Source: Desulfovibrio sp. (lineage in GTDB: Bacteria; Desulfobacterota; Desulfovibrionia; Desulfovibrionales; Desulfovibrionaceae). From it: a DNA stretch of 52,306 bases. This document shows, in pieces, positions 45,901 to 52,306 of the stretch. The position numbers were made by a program, and so were the translations under genes. How positions within the stretch are numbered: the stretch's first letter is position 1; each line of letters opens with the position of its first letter. The notes beneath the pieces are model-generated. The model did no database searches. It saw only the letters and a list, made by a program, of their open reading frames with translations, and had not been told where the DNA came from. Location: contig JAFQNG010000095.1 of the NCBI GenBank assembly GCA_017396005.1, positions 1 to 52,306 of the forward strand, given 5' to 3'.

Positions 45901-48779
45901 ATTCTGAGGGGGATACGGTTGCCAGCAACGATGGCGAAGACATCATCAGCACAGGTGGCGGCAATGACACCATCCAGGTCTTTGAACAGAATACTGGTAG
46001 CGTAACCACCATCACCGACTTTGATGCGAAGAATGATACGCTGGATGACAGTAAACTCCTTGAGGCAGGCTGGACACGTGAGGCAGAAACGGTAGAAGGC
46101 GGCGGCGTAAATCTTACCTATTCCATTACTCCTGACAATGGCGAAGAAAAATCCTTCACCCTGTTCTTCAGCAATCAGAAAGATGTGAACTTCCTGCCTC
46201 GAGTAGTATCACTCAAGGACGCCGAAGAATCATTAACCGTTACCGGCCCTGCACAGGTGTACGGCACTGCGGAAGGTGACAAGCTCGACAGCCTCACGAT
46301 CAACTACAGCGGCTCTGTTACCCTTAATCCCAACGGTGGAGCTGACGTTCTCATTTTGAATGGTGAGGCCTCAAGTGATGATGTTAGTGGTAACGACACA
46401 CTGACGATCACGCCTGTCGAAGAAGGCACATACAACATCAATGCCCAGTCCGGCGATGACGCAGTGATTCTGGAAGGCGTCGGCGGTGCCGCAGTAGTTA
46501 CGGCCAATGGGGGTGAAGGCAACGATACCTTCTACCTTGGACCAGTCAGAGAGGCAAGCGTTTCCATCGACGGTGGCGATGGCACTGCTGATGCTGTCCA
46601 GCTCATGGACAACAGTGGCGCGGTACAGTTTGCTGACGAAGCCAATGCTGGTGTTATAAGATTGACTGACATTGAAAGCGTACTGGGCACAGACGGTGAC
46701 GACATCATTGATGTCAGCGATTACACTGGGGACGTTACAGTCTCCGGCGGCGAAGGGAATGATGTCATTACCGGTGCCGGTACCCTGCTTGGTGATGCTG
46801 GCGATGATTTGCTGTCCGTAACAGATACAGCTGTAGTGCAGGGCGGCGCAGGTGCTGATATGCTTTCTCTGGCAGCATTGGCTGAAGGGGGAGACACCCT
46901 TACGACCAGTCTTGCAGGCAATGCCTTTACCGTTGGCGAAGATGATGATGCGAAGACCGTTACCTTTGACGGTATCGAAGCCATCACTGCGGGTGAAGGC
47001 AAGGCCTTTGATCTTACAGTGAACGGAAGGACCACCTTTGCTGCTGGCACTGCTCTGGAATTTGGCTCCGGCCAAGACAAGCTGACACTTACGCCCGACG
47101 CCGCAGGCTCTTCCATCCGCATCCGTAACTTTGACAAGCAGGGTGGTGATAGCATTGACGCCACTTCTCTTATTGAGGATGGATGGAAGGAGGTACCAAG
47201 CATATCTGGTGCCAATACCGTCTATACCTATACAAAGGGTACGAGCAAGATCATCGTTACGCTGGAAGACTCGAAGATCTATGACTACAGCGAAGTGAGC
47301 ACTAAAAAAACAGCTACGCTGGACAGTGGCGACCACTACATTGGCAGCTTGGGGCAGGATGTCCTTACGGTCAACCTGGGCGGCGAAGCCCCCCTGTACA
47401 TCAATACCTCCGGCTCTAACGGGTCAGGCAGTGCCACTCGCGACAGCGTTAAGGTCAATGTCGTTGGAGATGTAGATCCAGGTCTCGTTACCATTGAGTC
47501 CCCAGATTATACTGCTGCAGATGGAAGCACTGGTAGCAGCAGCCATGGTCGTCTCATCATGCAAAACAAACATACATCCGATAGTATGGGTGTGAGCATG
47601 ACCTTCGATAACAAGGTAGTCAGTGGAACAAGATATTACTATGAAGATGGAAGTGACGAACTGCAAAGCAGCAGCTATACGGAAACTGTTGCCGCACTGA
47701 AACAAGTTAGTGACGGTGGTTTTACCGCAAATCTGGAAGCCTGGGGCTTCAGCAAGTACCACGGTACGTCCGGCAATGATTATGTGGACGCCCAGCTTCT
47801 CTCAGAGGGCACACGTCTGGAATATGAGAGCGAAGGTGGCAGCGACACCTACCGTGGCGGTGCAGGTCAGGACATGGTCTACGCCATTGGCATGGGCACA
47901 AACACCAGAATGGACATGGATGGCGGTACTGGCAGCTCAGATATGGAGAACGATATCCTGTTCCTGGAAAAGGCTGCCATGCAGGTCACCCTGGATGCGA
48001 ATGGTGATATTGGCATGGGCGGCCTGAAGGCCGGGACGGCATTGGTTGCCAACTCCACTTTCAGAAACTTTGAAACGTATCAGCTCGATAGTGGCAGTAA
48101 AAATTATGCTGACAGAATTGATGCCAGTGCCTTCGTTGGTAGGACTGGAGAAGCTGCCACTAAAATTGTTTTTGCAGGCACGGGTAATGATACCTTTGTT
48201 CTCACGCCTGATGGTGACATTGATGCCAGTTCCATCAATTTTTCTGCTCACGGTGAATCAGGTAATGACATCTTCCAGATCGGTACTGTGACGGGTACGA
48301 GCTCTGTTGATCAGGAGGGCAACACAGGTATTGCTCTGTACGGTGGTGCGGGTAGCGATACATACAAACTGCAGGCAGATGGCTATGGTGTTGTTATCAC
48401 TGAGGACAAGGTAAAATCTATCAATGGCGAATCATCGTCCAGTATCGCTGCAGATGGGATAGAACTCTATGGCGTTACTACGTCGGACGACGGAGGTATA
48501 GACGGATTAGTATCTGGAATAAACTTTGTATGGGATGAAGAGAAGTCCTCTCTTACTATATCCAAGATTGCTGGTGACAGTGATCCTAGCAGCCTCACCT
48601 TTATCAGTACTGATATGACAGGCGATAAATTGTATCTGTATGCAGACGCTAACAGCAAGACCCATATGGCCAGCATTGATCTTGGAAGCATTATGAATGC
48701 TGAAAAGAACAGCTTGGAGTACTCCTTGACCTCAACTGACGGCAAAAATTTTACTGCTGTCAACAATGAGACCCCGTAG
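42912..48779 (+). CDS. Giant RTX-type surface/secreted protein with an N-terminal DUF4347-like domain
   Basis: Likely secreted by a type I system and attached to or released from the cell surface. The 1955-residue protein starts at the ATG 5 bp after AAGGAG (a TTG at 42894 is rejected). There is no Sec signal. Residues about 14-186 look like DUF4347: an alternating strand/helix fold with VYSHGREG (His84) and LLYGCNTAAG (Cys127), ending GGDWTLESSSG. From about residue 205 come RTX nonapeptides (GGKGNDVYY, GGGGNDVLYGEDGNDYLDGG, GGAGDDVYVVD) and long repeats with a VENLTL motif. The rest, to about 1850, is acidic, Gly/Asp/Thr-rich beta repeats with scattered GGAGNDT motifs. Calcium binding is expected from RTX motifs. 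No ABC or HlyD partner is adjacent. Adhesin is the best guess; an enzyme or toxin is not excluded. Confidence 0.88.
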   Translation: MSETYLSSVDQSEVLVATRQEFEAGRLNVYFVDSSVAGAEALALGLGEGSKVYMLDTSGDGLGQMAAVLEGLGQPVDAVHVYSHGREGAVQLGGQWYDATALDAAAATLARIGASLNSGGDILLYGCNTAAGSLGESFVERMARLANANVAASTDITGTGGDWTLESSSGVVDSAAQQPKDWQGSLADVSGWGVLEGTKDGESITGFASNDLIQGMGGQDTLIGGKGNDVYYITGDSIAGTLIAEEAHEGVDSVISQVTSFDLSKGIGNFGDSGSLTAANASVEYIYLQAQQGFVGQSATGNSQSQTLVGNALANNLSGGGGNDVLYGEDGNDYLDGGNGKPEDDTYEGEGSATMYGGKGDDSYIVRSAEDKVIENAKEGTDHVFSFVDYTLGANVENLTLVGEADSATGNALNNELYANESKGSHLDGGKGGDLMVGGDHDDVFYVDSVGPNGDTVRGGSGLNTLRSTVSIDIEALDKNGERQFSGVDAVELLGTAALTLRGDVDSSGMTLTGNSGNNQIWGGTGKDSIDGGKGADVMTGGAGDDVYVVDVAGDKVVENATDSENPDADTDIIYTKGVNINLGAANYKNVEVVQNVDDVKFTPGGDDGSIENPTAGTKSISITGTANNETLTAGNAGDTLDGRGGEDELTGGTGADKLYYYGREASIAGGNGEDADGKTNRDTLIVHNSVTDAEIILDDSSSISGIEDVVLEAGAKVTALDASADTSGVAVTVLGNNGSGIFTGGSGTDTLSFGTTADSISFTKGDSDEHSIIGDNVTITATNFDVFSGGAGNDTLTLNVEGAATALTFSESGDATVNIGGEDVTGTTFTSFEHYVGGDNGATFHLEDYKVSGNLTLTGGAGEDRFYLGEVDKSAKLTINADATDASKDKLAFTGDGDVKLTLNAKGDISAVTMAGQKVTITSTGLNAYEGGTGNDSIDASKVASVVGNYMTLEGGAGNDTIRTGNIKNGVFFVEADAGSDSIIGGAGDDWISLGDSEGDTVASNDGEDIISTGGGNDTIQVFEQNTGSVTTITDFDAKNDTLDDSKLLEAGWTREAETVEGGGVNLTYSITPDNGEEKSFTLFFSNQKDVNFLPRVVSLKDAEESLTVTGPAQVYGTAEGDKLDSLTINYSGSVTLNPNGGADVLILNGEASSDDVSGNDTLTITPVEEGTYNINAQSGDDAVILEGVGGAAVVTANGGEGNDTFYLGPVREASVSIDGGDGTADAVQLMDNSGAVQFADEANAGVIRLTDIESVLGTDGDDIIDVSDYTGDVTVSGGEGNDVITGAGTLLGDAGDDLLSVTDTAVVQGGAGADMLSLAALAEGGDTLTTSLAGNAFTVGEDDDAKTVTFDGIEAITAGEGKAFDLTVNGRTTFAAGTALEFGSGQDKLTLTPDAAGSSIRIRNFDKQGGDSIDATSLIEDGWKEVPSISGANTVYTYTKGTSKIIVTLEDSKIYDYSEVSTKKTATLDSGDHYIGSLGQDVLTVNLGGEAPLYINTSGSNGSGSATRDSVKVNVVGDVDPGLVTIESPDYTAADGSTGSSSHGRLIMQNKHTSDSMGVSMTFDNKVVSGTRYYYEDGSDELQSSSYTETVAALKQVSDGGFTANLEAWGFSKYHGTSGNDYVDAQLLSEGTRLEYESEGGSDTYRGGAGQDMVYAIGMGTNTRMDMDGGTGSSDMENDILFLEKAAMQVTLDANGDIGMGGLKAGTALVANSTFRNFETYQLDSGSKNYADRIDASAFVGRTGEAATKIVFAGTGNDTFVLTPDGDIDASSINFSAHGESGNDIFQIGTVTGTSSVDQEGNTGIALYGGAGSDTYKLQADGYGVVITEDKVKSINGESSSSIAADGIELYGVTTSDDGGIDGLVSGINFVWDEEKSSLTISKIAGDSDPSSLTFISTDMTGDKLYLYADANSKTHMASIDLGSIMNAEKNSLEYSLTSTDGKNFTAVNNETP
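43540..44900 (+). repeat. RTX (GGxGxDxUx) repeat region
   Basis: Coding repeats inside the giant gene. Several blocks of the form GG-GNDxLxGG-GxD followed by DxYxVDxxxDKVxENA appear at about 43555-43600, 43865-43935, 43980-44035, 44200-44260, 44480-44590 and 44830-44890. They are calcium-binding parallel beta-roll repeats by family knowledge. Confidence 0.85.
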
Positions 48780-48804
48780 TCCCAAACCCTGACTCTAACC
48801 CACC

Positions 48805-48841
48805 AGCCCCCGATTGGCCATGATCAGACCAGTCGGGGGCT
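48805..48841 (+). terminator. Strong hairpin after the RTX gene
   Basis: AGCCCCCGATTGG (48805-48817) pairs with CCAGTCGGGGGCT (48829-48841) with one mismatch, 25 bp after the stop codon. There is no T tract, so it may terminate weakly or protect the mRNA 3' end. Confidence 0.55.
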
Positions 48842-48914
48842 GTATTGGCAGAATTACGGAACTACCTTCCCCAGCATCCCCACCCCGAACAGGGCCAGCA
48901 GCCGGAGACAGCGG

Positions 48915-49547
48915 GTGAAAACGAACAGACCACCGCAACAGAGTCTGATGCAGGAAGCACTGGAAATCATACGCCGTTCGATCAACGGCATGCCCTACAG
49001 AAATCAGACCGAACTGGCCAAAGCCAGTGGCGAATCAGAAGCCAATATCTCACGCTGGCTCAGCGGTACTGCAACGCCTATCTTGCGCCGTCTTGAGCCT
49101 GTGCTCATGTGCCTTGGGGTACGTTTGAGCCTGCCCGGCCACGGACAGGCCTGCATAACACAGTCTGACGCTTCTTCGTCAGAAGACCTGCGGCGGGTGG
49201 ACAGCTGGCAGATCCTTGACAAAGCGGAGAATCTGCGTCCTCTTATCATGCTGCGTATGCCCAAGGGCGACCGCTCCATGCAGCCCCTGATCCATCCAGG
49301 TGATATACTGGTCATTGATACACTCAACAGAGTGCTGAAAGAAAAGTCAATCTACCTTGTGGCGTATATGGCAGGGGAGCACAGGCTGCATACCTTCAGA
49401 CGCGCTGTCTGGGAAGACAGTACAGACAATAATGCCATCCTGCTTTCCCCTGACAATATACAGGAAGGCTATCGCCCCATGAGCATGGAAAAGCAGCATG
49501 GCTGCAGCATTCTGGGGACGGTGAAACATATCATCAAGAAAGCATAG
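48915..49547 (+). CDS. XRE-type helix-turn-helix regulator with S24/LexA-like C-terminal domain
   Basis: The 210-residue protein has a GTG start after GGAG. Residues about 31-57 form a helix-turn-helix (QTELAKASGESEANISRWLSG). The C-terminal half has the S24 fold of CI and LexA: PKGDRSMQPLIHPGDILVIDT with the nucleophile position Ser121. The lysine that pairs with it, normally in a vKrl-type strand, is not present; that strand reads RLHTFRRAVW. No Ala-Gly cleavage site is obvious. It may therefore not self-cleave, and act as an ordinary ligand- or partner-controlled repressor. It follows the RTX gene on the same strand and may control it or the cassette. Confidence 0.85.
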   Translation: MKTNRPPQQSLMQEALEIIRRSINGMPYRNQTELAKASGESEANISRWLSGTATPILRRLEPVLMCLGVRLSLPGHGQACITQSDASSSEDLRRVDSWQILDKAENLRPLIMLRMPKGDRSMQPLIHPGDILVIDTLNRVLKEKSIYLVAYMAGEHRLHTFRRAVWEDSTDNNAILLSPDNIQEGYRPMSMEKQHGCSILGTVKHIIKKA

Positions 49548-49640
49548 CTCCTGAACGCTGCTGTTGCCCTACAGGCTTTTCTGCTGGACAGAGACAGCTT
49601 GCCTTATCTACGGTGTCTGACAGATTGGCCGTTGGACTGT

Positions 49641-49695
49641 CTCTTGGGGCTGCCTGGGCACTGCTTTCTGTGGCAGGCGCATAGCTGGTTTCGGT
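49641..49695 (+). pseudogene. Degraded copy of the glk 3' end
   Basis: About 80 percent identical by eye to 42342-42397, the last codons of glk plus 10 bp. It encodes LGAAWALLSV followed by a few changed residues and a TAG (49682-49684), against WGAAWALLSVAEG in glk, and the match continues through TAGCTG and TTTCGGT beyond the stop. One codon is missing relative to glk. Upstream of it homology fades quickly. Together with the intact end of glk it brackets the RTX locus. Nothing else was found in 49548-49640. Confidence 0.7.
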
Positions 49696-49822
49696 TTGCG
49701 TGTTTTTTCTTACTGTGTCACTTTTTCAAGAATCTCGTCATTTTTTTCTGACAGTTGCATCCTGCTTTGTGTGCCGCATCCCCCAAAACACCTCTTTTCG
49801 TCATTGCTCTTCGTGAAAAAAA

Positions 49823-49839
49823 TGGCATACAAATTGCTT
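49823..49839 (+). promoter_or_regulatory. Sigma-54 promoter of the nap operon
   Basis: TGGCAT (49823-49828), ACAAA, TTGCTT (49834-49839). The GG and GC dinucleotides are separated by exactly 10 bp, the diagnostic -24/-12 geometry, and both hexamers are near consensus. It lies 80 bp before the napC start codon. No enhancer palindrome was recognised upstream to 49700. Confidence 0.75.
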
Positions 49840-49918
49840 TCTCAAACATATCCTTTATTTTCGCAGGGCTATGTCCTCAGGGGAGGGCTGCCACACCATC
49901 AGCCACGGAGAGAAATTC

Positions 49919-50491
49919 ATGCCGTATCCACGAAAACGCTTCTGGGTCACGAGCGGCATCATTCTGGTGGCGTGCGTTGTGCTGGCAGGCGCTGGGATGT
50001 CGTATACATCCCGTACAGAGTTTTGCCTGTCCTGTCATGAAATGCGCGTCTATCAGGATGAGCTCAGGCTCTCATCCCACGCCAAAGATGCCGATGGCAA
50101 GGAAATTGGCTGCTCCCAATGCCATATTCCTTCAGGGAATGTACTGCGCATGGCCGGGGCCAAAATCTGGCTCGGCGTCAAAGACCTGTGGGTGCACAGT
50201 ATGGATGGTGGTCATGATCTGGACAGAGCCGCCATGCAGCCCATTGCCCGGCGCTTTACTGACGATGCCAACTGCCTTGCCTGTCATCCTGACCTGAGCA
50301 GAAATGCCAAGAATGACGGGCCTGTCTCAAAAGAAGGGCAGCTGGCCCATGACAATTATCTCGGCAAGAACGGGCAGGCTCGAAGCAACTGCGTGGGTTG
50401 CCATCGCAATCTTGCCCATTTGCCAGTCTTTGACGAACGTATCCCGCGTAATGAGAAGTTTGCACAGAAACTCAAGGAGAGCCGGTCATGA
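49919..50491 (+). CDS. napC: NapC/NrfH-type tetrahaem cytochrome c
   Basis: Membrane-anchored quinol-oxidising cytochrome that feeds periplasmic nitrate reductase. The 190-residue protein has one N-terminal helix (TSGIILVACVVLAGAGM) and four haem sites: CLSCH (36-40), CSQCH (65-69), CLACH (119-123), CVGCH (158-162). The ATG at 49919 has GGAG 8 bp upstream; the frame from 49871 is rejected. It overlaps napM by 4 bp. Confidence 0.92.
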   Translation: MPYPRKRFWVTSGIILVACVVLAGAGMSYTSRTEFCLSCHEMRVYQDELRLSSHAKDADGKEIGCSQCHIPSGNVLRMAGAKIWLGVKDLWVHSMDGGHDLDRAAMQPIARRFTDDANCLACHPDLSRNAKNDGPVSKEGQLAHDNYLGKNGQARSNCVGCHRNLAHLPVFDERIPRNEKFAQKLKESRS

Positions 50492-50934
50492 ATTCCTCTA
50501 AAGCACTGCTCCTTTCCCTGCTGGCGGCCGTTGTGCTGGTAGGCGGCTATTTTATGTATATGGCCTGGGCCTTCCCTGCTGTTCGCTGTGAAGCTGCCAA
50601 ACATCTGGAAGCCCCCAATATGGAAGGCGACTGCTATACCTGTCATGTCAAGGCAACACCGAGAGATGCGCAGGAATGGTATGAAAGCAAGCATGGGGTC
50701 ACCCTTGTGCGTTGCCAGACCTGTCACGGTATGCCTGACGGCAAGGGTTCGCAGCCTTTTACCCGTACACCAGGTGTTGAAGTTTGCGCGCGTTGCCATT
50801 CGCTTTCCATAGAACGCATGGAAGCCAAGTTCGGCAAGAGAAATGACTGTGTCACATGCCATCCGCATCATCAGAGCCCCATGCATGGCGAGGCCTATCA
50901 GTACCGTCTGCCCAGCACCAAGACGGAACTTTGA
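50488..50934 (+). CDS. napM: NapM, small tetrahaem cytochrome c
   Basis: The 148-residue protein has an N-terminal membrane segment (ALLLSLLAAVVLVGGYFMYMAW) and four CxxCH sites: 49-53, 76-80, 100-104 and 121-125. A small tetrahaem cytochrome between napC and napA is the feature of the Desulfovibrio nap operon; it probably carries electrons from NapC to NapA, which lacks a NapB here so far as the window shows. It overlaps napC by ATGA. Confidence 0.9.
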   Translation: MNSSKALLLSLLAAVVLVGGYFMYMAWAFPAVRCEAAKHLEAPNMEGDCYTCHVKATPRDAQEWYESKHGVTLVRCQTCHGMPDGKGSQPFTRTPGVEVCARCHSLSIERMEAKFGKRNDCVTCHPHHQSPMHGEAYQYRLPSTKTEL

Positions 50935-50991
50935 TATATACAGCTCAAAAAAACGCCATTGTGATATGACAGTAACAACGAGGTTGACCAT

Positions 50992-52306
50992 ATGAATGCT
51001 TCTCGCCGTGAATTCTTGCGTTGTTTCGCCATGTCTGCTGCCATGGCTGCGGCTTCAGGTACGGGCCTTGCCAAACTGGCCCATGCGGCAGACAACAATA
51101 CTCCTGACAAATGGGTCAAGGGGGTCTGCCGGTATTGCGGTACAGGTTGCGGCGTCATGATCGGCGTCAGAAACGGCAAGGCTGTGGCCATCAAGGGCGA
51201 TCCCAACAACCATAACGCCGGCCTGCTCTGTCTCAAGGGTTCCATGCTCATACCTGTACTCAATTCCAAAGAACGTGTGACGCAGCCTATGGTACGCCGG
51301 CAGAAAGGCGGGCAGCTTGAGCCTGTCAGCTGGGATGAGGCTTTGGATCTGATGGCAAAGAAGTTCCGCGCCAGCATCGATGCCCATGGGCCTGACTCTG
51401 TGGCCTGGTATGGTTCCGGCCAGTGTCTGACTGAAGAAACCTACGTCGCCAACAAAATCTTCAAGGGCGGCTTCGGTACCAATAATGTGGACGGCAATCC
51501 CCGGCTGTGTATGGCCTCGGCCGTGGGGGGCTATCTGACCTCCTTTGGTAAAGACGAGCCCATGGGTACTTATGAGGATATCGACAGAGCGACCTGCTTC
51601 TTCATCATAGGGTCCAACACTTCCGAGGCTCACCCTGTGCTCTTCCGACGCATTGCTCGTCGTAAACAGGTGGAGCCGGGGGTCAAGATCATTGTGGCTG
51701 ACCCGCGCCGTACCAATACCTCACGCATAGCCGATCTGCATATCGCCTTCCGTCCTGGTACAGACCTGGCCCTTATGCACAGCATGGCCTGGGTTATCAT
51801 TAACGAAGAGCTGGATAATCCCCGTTTCTGGCAGCGCCAGGTCAATTTCATGGGGCCTGATGGCAAGCCTGCGGATTTTGAAACCTATAAAGCTTTCCTT
51901 GAAGAATATCGTCCCGAAAAAGCCGCTGAGATCTGCAAGGTGCCGGTAGAGCAGATCTATGCAGCAGCGCGGGCCTTTGCTGAGTCTGCCGCAACCATGA
52001 GCCTGTGGTGCATGGGCATCAATCAGCGGGTACAGGGGGTGGCGGCCAACAACCTCATCCACAACCTGCATCTTCTTACCGGGCAGATATGCCGGCCCGG
52101 CGCCACATCATTCTCCCTCACCGGTCAACCCAATGCCTGCGGAGGCGTGCGTGACGGTGGTGCCCTGGCTCACCTTCTCCCAGCCGGGCGCATGGTGGCC
52201 AACCCGCAGCACCGGGCCGAAATGGAAAAGCTCTGGGGCCTGCCGGAAGGGCGTATTGCGCCCAAGATGGGCTACCATACGGTGGCGCTCTTTGAAGCCC
52301 TGGGCA
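50992..52306 (+). CDS. napA: Periplasmic nitrate reductase NapA (cut by window edge)
   Basis: Molybdenum enzyme that reduces nitrate to nitrite in the periplasm. The first 438 residues are present; the family is about 750 long. It starts with a twin-arginine signal (SRREFLRCFAMSAAMAAASG) and has the [4Fe-4S] cysteines Cys46, 49, 53 and 80 and the molybdenum-ligand Cys173 in NPRLCMASAVGG. Later VVADPRRTNTS, NLHLLTGQICRPGATSFSLTGQPNACGG match the monomeric Desulfovibrio NapA closely. A GAGG ribosome site precedes the ATG. Confidence 0.96.
   Translation, partial: MNASRREFLRCFAMSAAMAAASGTGLAKLAHAADNNTPDKWVKGVCRYCGTGCGVMIGVRNGKAVAIKGDPNNHNAGLLCLKGSMLIPVLNSKERVTQPMVRRQKGGQLEPVSWDEALDLMAKKFRASIDAHGPDSVAWYGSGQCLTEETYVANKIFKGGFGTNNVDGNPRLCMASAVGGYLTSFGKDEPMGTYEDIDRATCFFIIGSNTSEAHPVLFRRIARRKQVEPGVKIIVADPRRTNTSRIADLHIAFRPGTDLALMHSMAWVIINEELDNPRFWQRQVNFMGPDGKPADFETYKAFLEEYRPEKAAEICKVPVEQIYAAARAFAESAATMSLWCMGINQRVQGVAANNLIHNLHLLTGQICRPGATSFSLTGQPNACGGVRDGGALAHLLPAGRMVANPQHRAEMEKLWGLPEGRIAPKMGYHTVALFEALG

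Overview
The window reads as chromosome of a sulfate-reducing deltaproteobacterium close to Desulfovibrio. The evidence is a complete dsrMKJOP operon (the membrane complex of dissimilatory sulfite reduction), a nap operon that begins napC-napM-napA as in Desulfovibrio desulfuricans, multihaem c-type cytochromes, and typical housekeeping neighbours (ffh-rpsP-khpA-rimM, ribonuclease J, HslU). No rRNA, tRNA, CRISPR array, phage or intact insertion sequence was seen.

Layout. 1-572: the start of a family 2 glycosyltransferase on the minus strand, cut by the window edge. 616-845: an inverted-repeat cassette. 1056-8319: translation and RNA genes (ffh, rpsP, khpA, rimM), mutM, an unknown small protein, a TolC-type outer membrane channel and RNase J. 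8431-15674: an unknown membrane protein, a CpoB/YbgF-like lipoprotein, dprA, a Xer-type recombinase, manganese pyrophosphatase, a small membrane protein and hslU. 15772-23708: an EamA transporter and a deacetylase-like gene, a HAD phosphatase, the minus-strand run acpS-nnr-tsaE-lysC, and ugd. 23772-30591: a VKOR-thioredoxin fusion, an RsbRD_N-like gene and dsrMKJOP. 30761-42387: an HD protein with a decayed nucleotidyltransferase domain, rlmN, uvrB, ligA, dapB, a second EamA transporter, a flavoprotein, hldE and glk. 42600-49547: a second inverted-repeat cassette, a 1955-residue RTX-type surface protein and an S24-type regulator. 49641-52306: a remnant of the glk 3' end, a sigma-54 promoter and napCMA, the last gene running off the right edge.

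Main finding. Two related cassettes, about 42 kb apart and in opposite orientation, each consist of perfect 20-23 bp inverted repeats around 131-140 bp. Each lies just upstream of a gene for a surface structure: the glycosyltransferase (copy 1) and the RTX protein (copy 2). Within a copy the two repeats are identical. Between copies they differ at four positions, three of them clustered in the centre. Identical ends inside each copy with a centre that differs between copies is what site-specific inversion predicts. I propose a family of invertible switches that phase-vary surface genes; no cognate invertase is identifiable in the window.

The RTX protein starts with a DUF4347-like domain that carries a possible His84/Cys127 dyad like that of clan CD cysteine peptidases. 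The RTX locus (cassette, giant gene, S24-like regulator) is bracketed by the true glk 3' end and a degraded copy of it, suggesting insertion or duplication at that site. Starts were chosen from ribosome binding sites where visible. Promoter, terminator and switch calls come from reading the sequence only.
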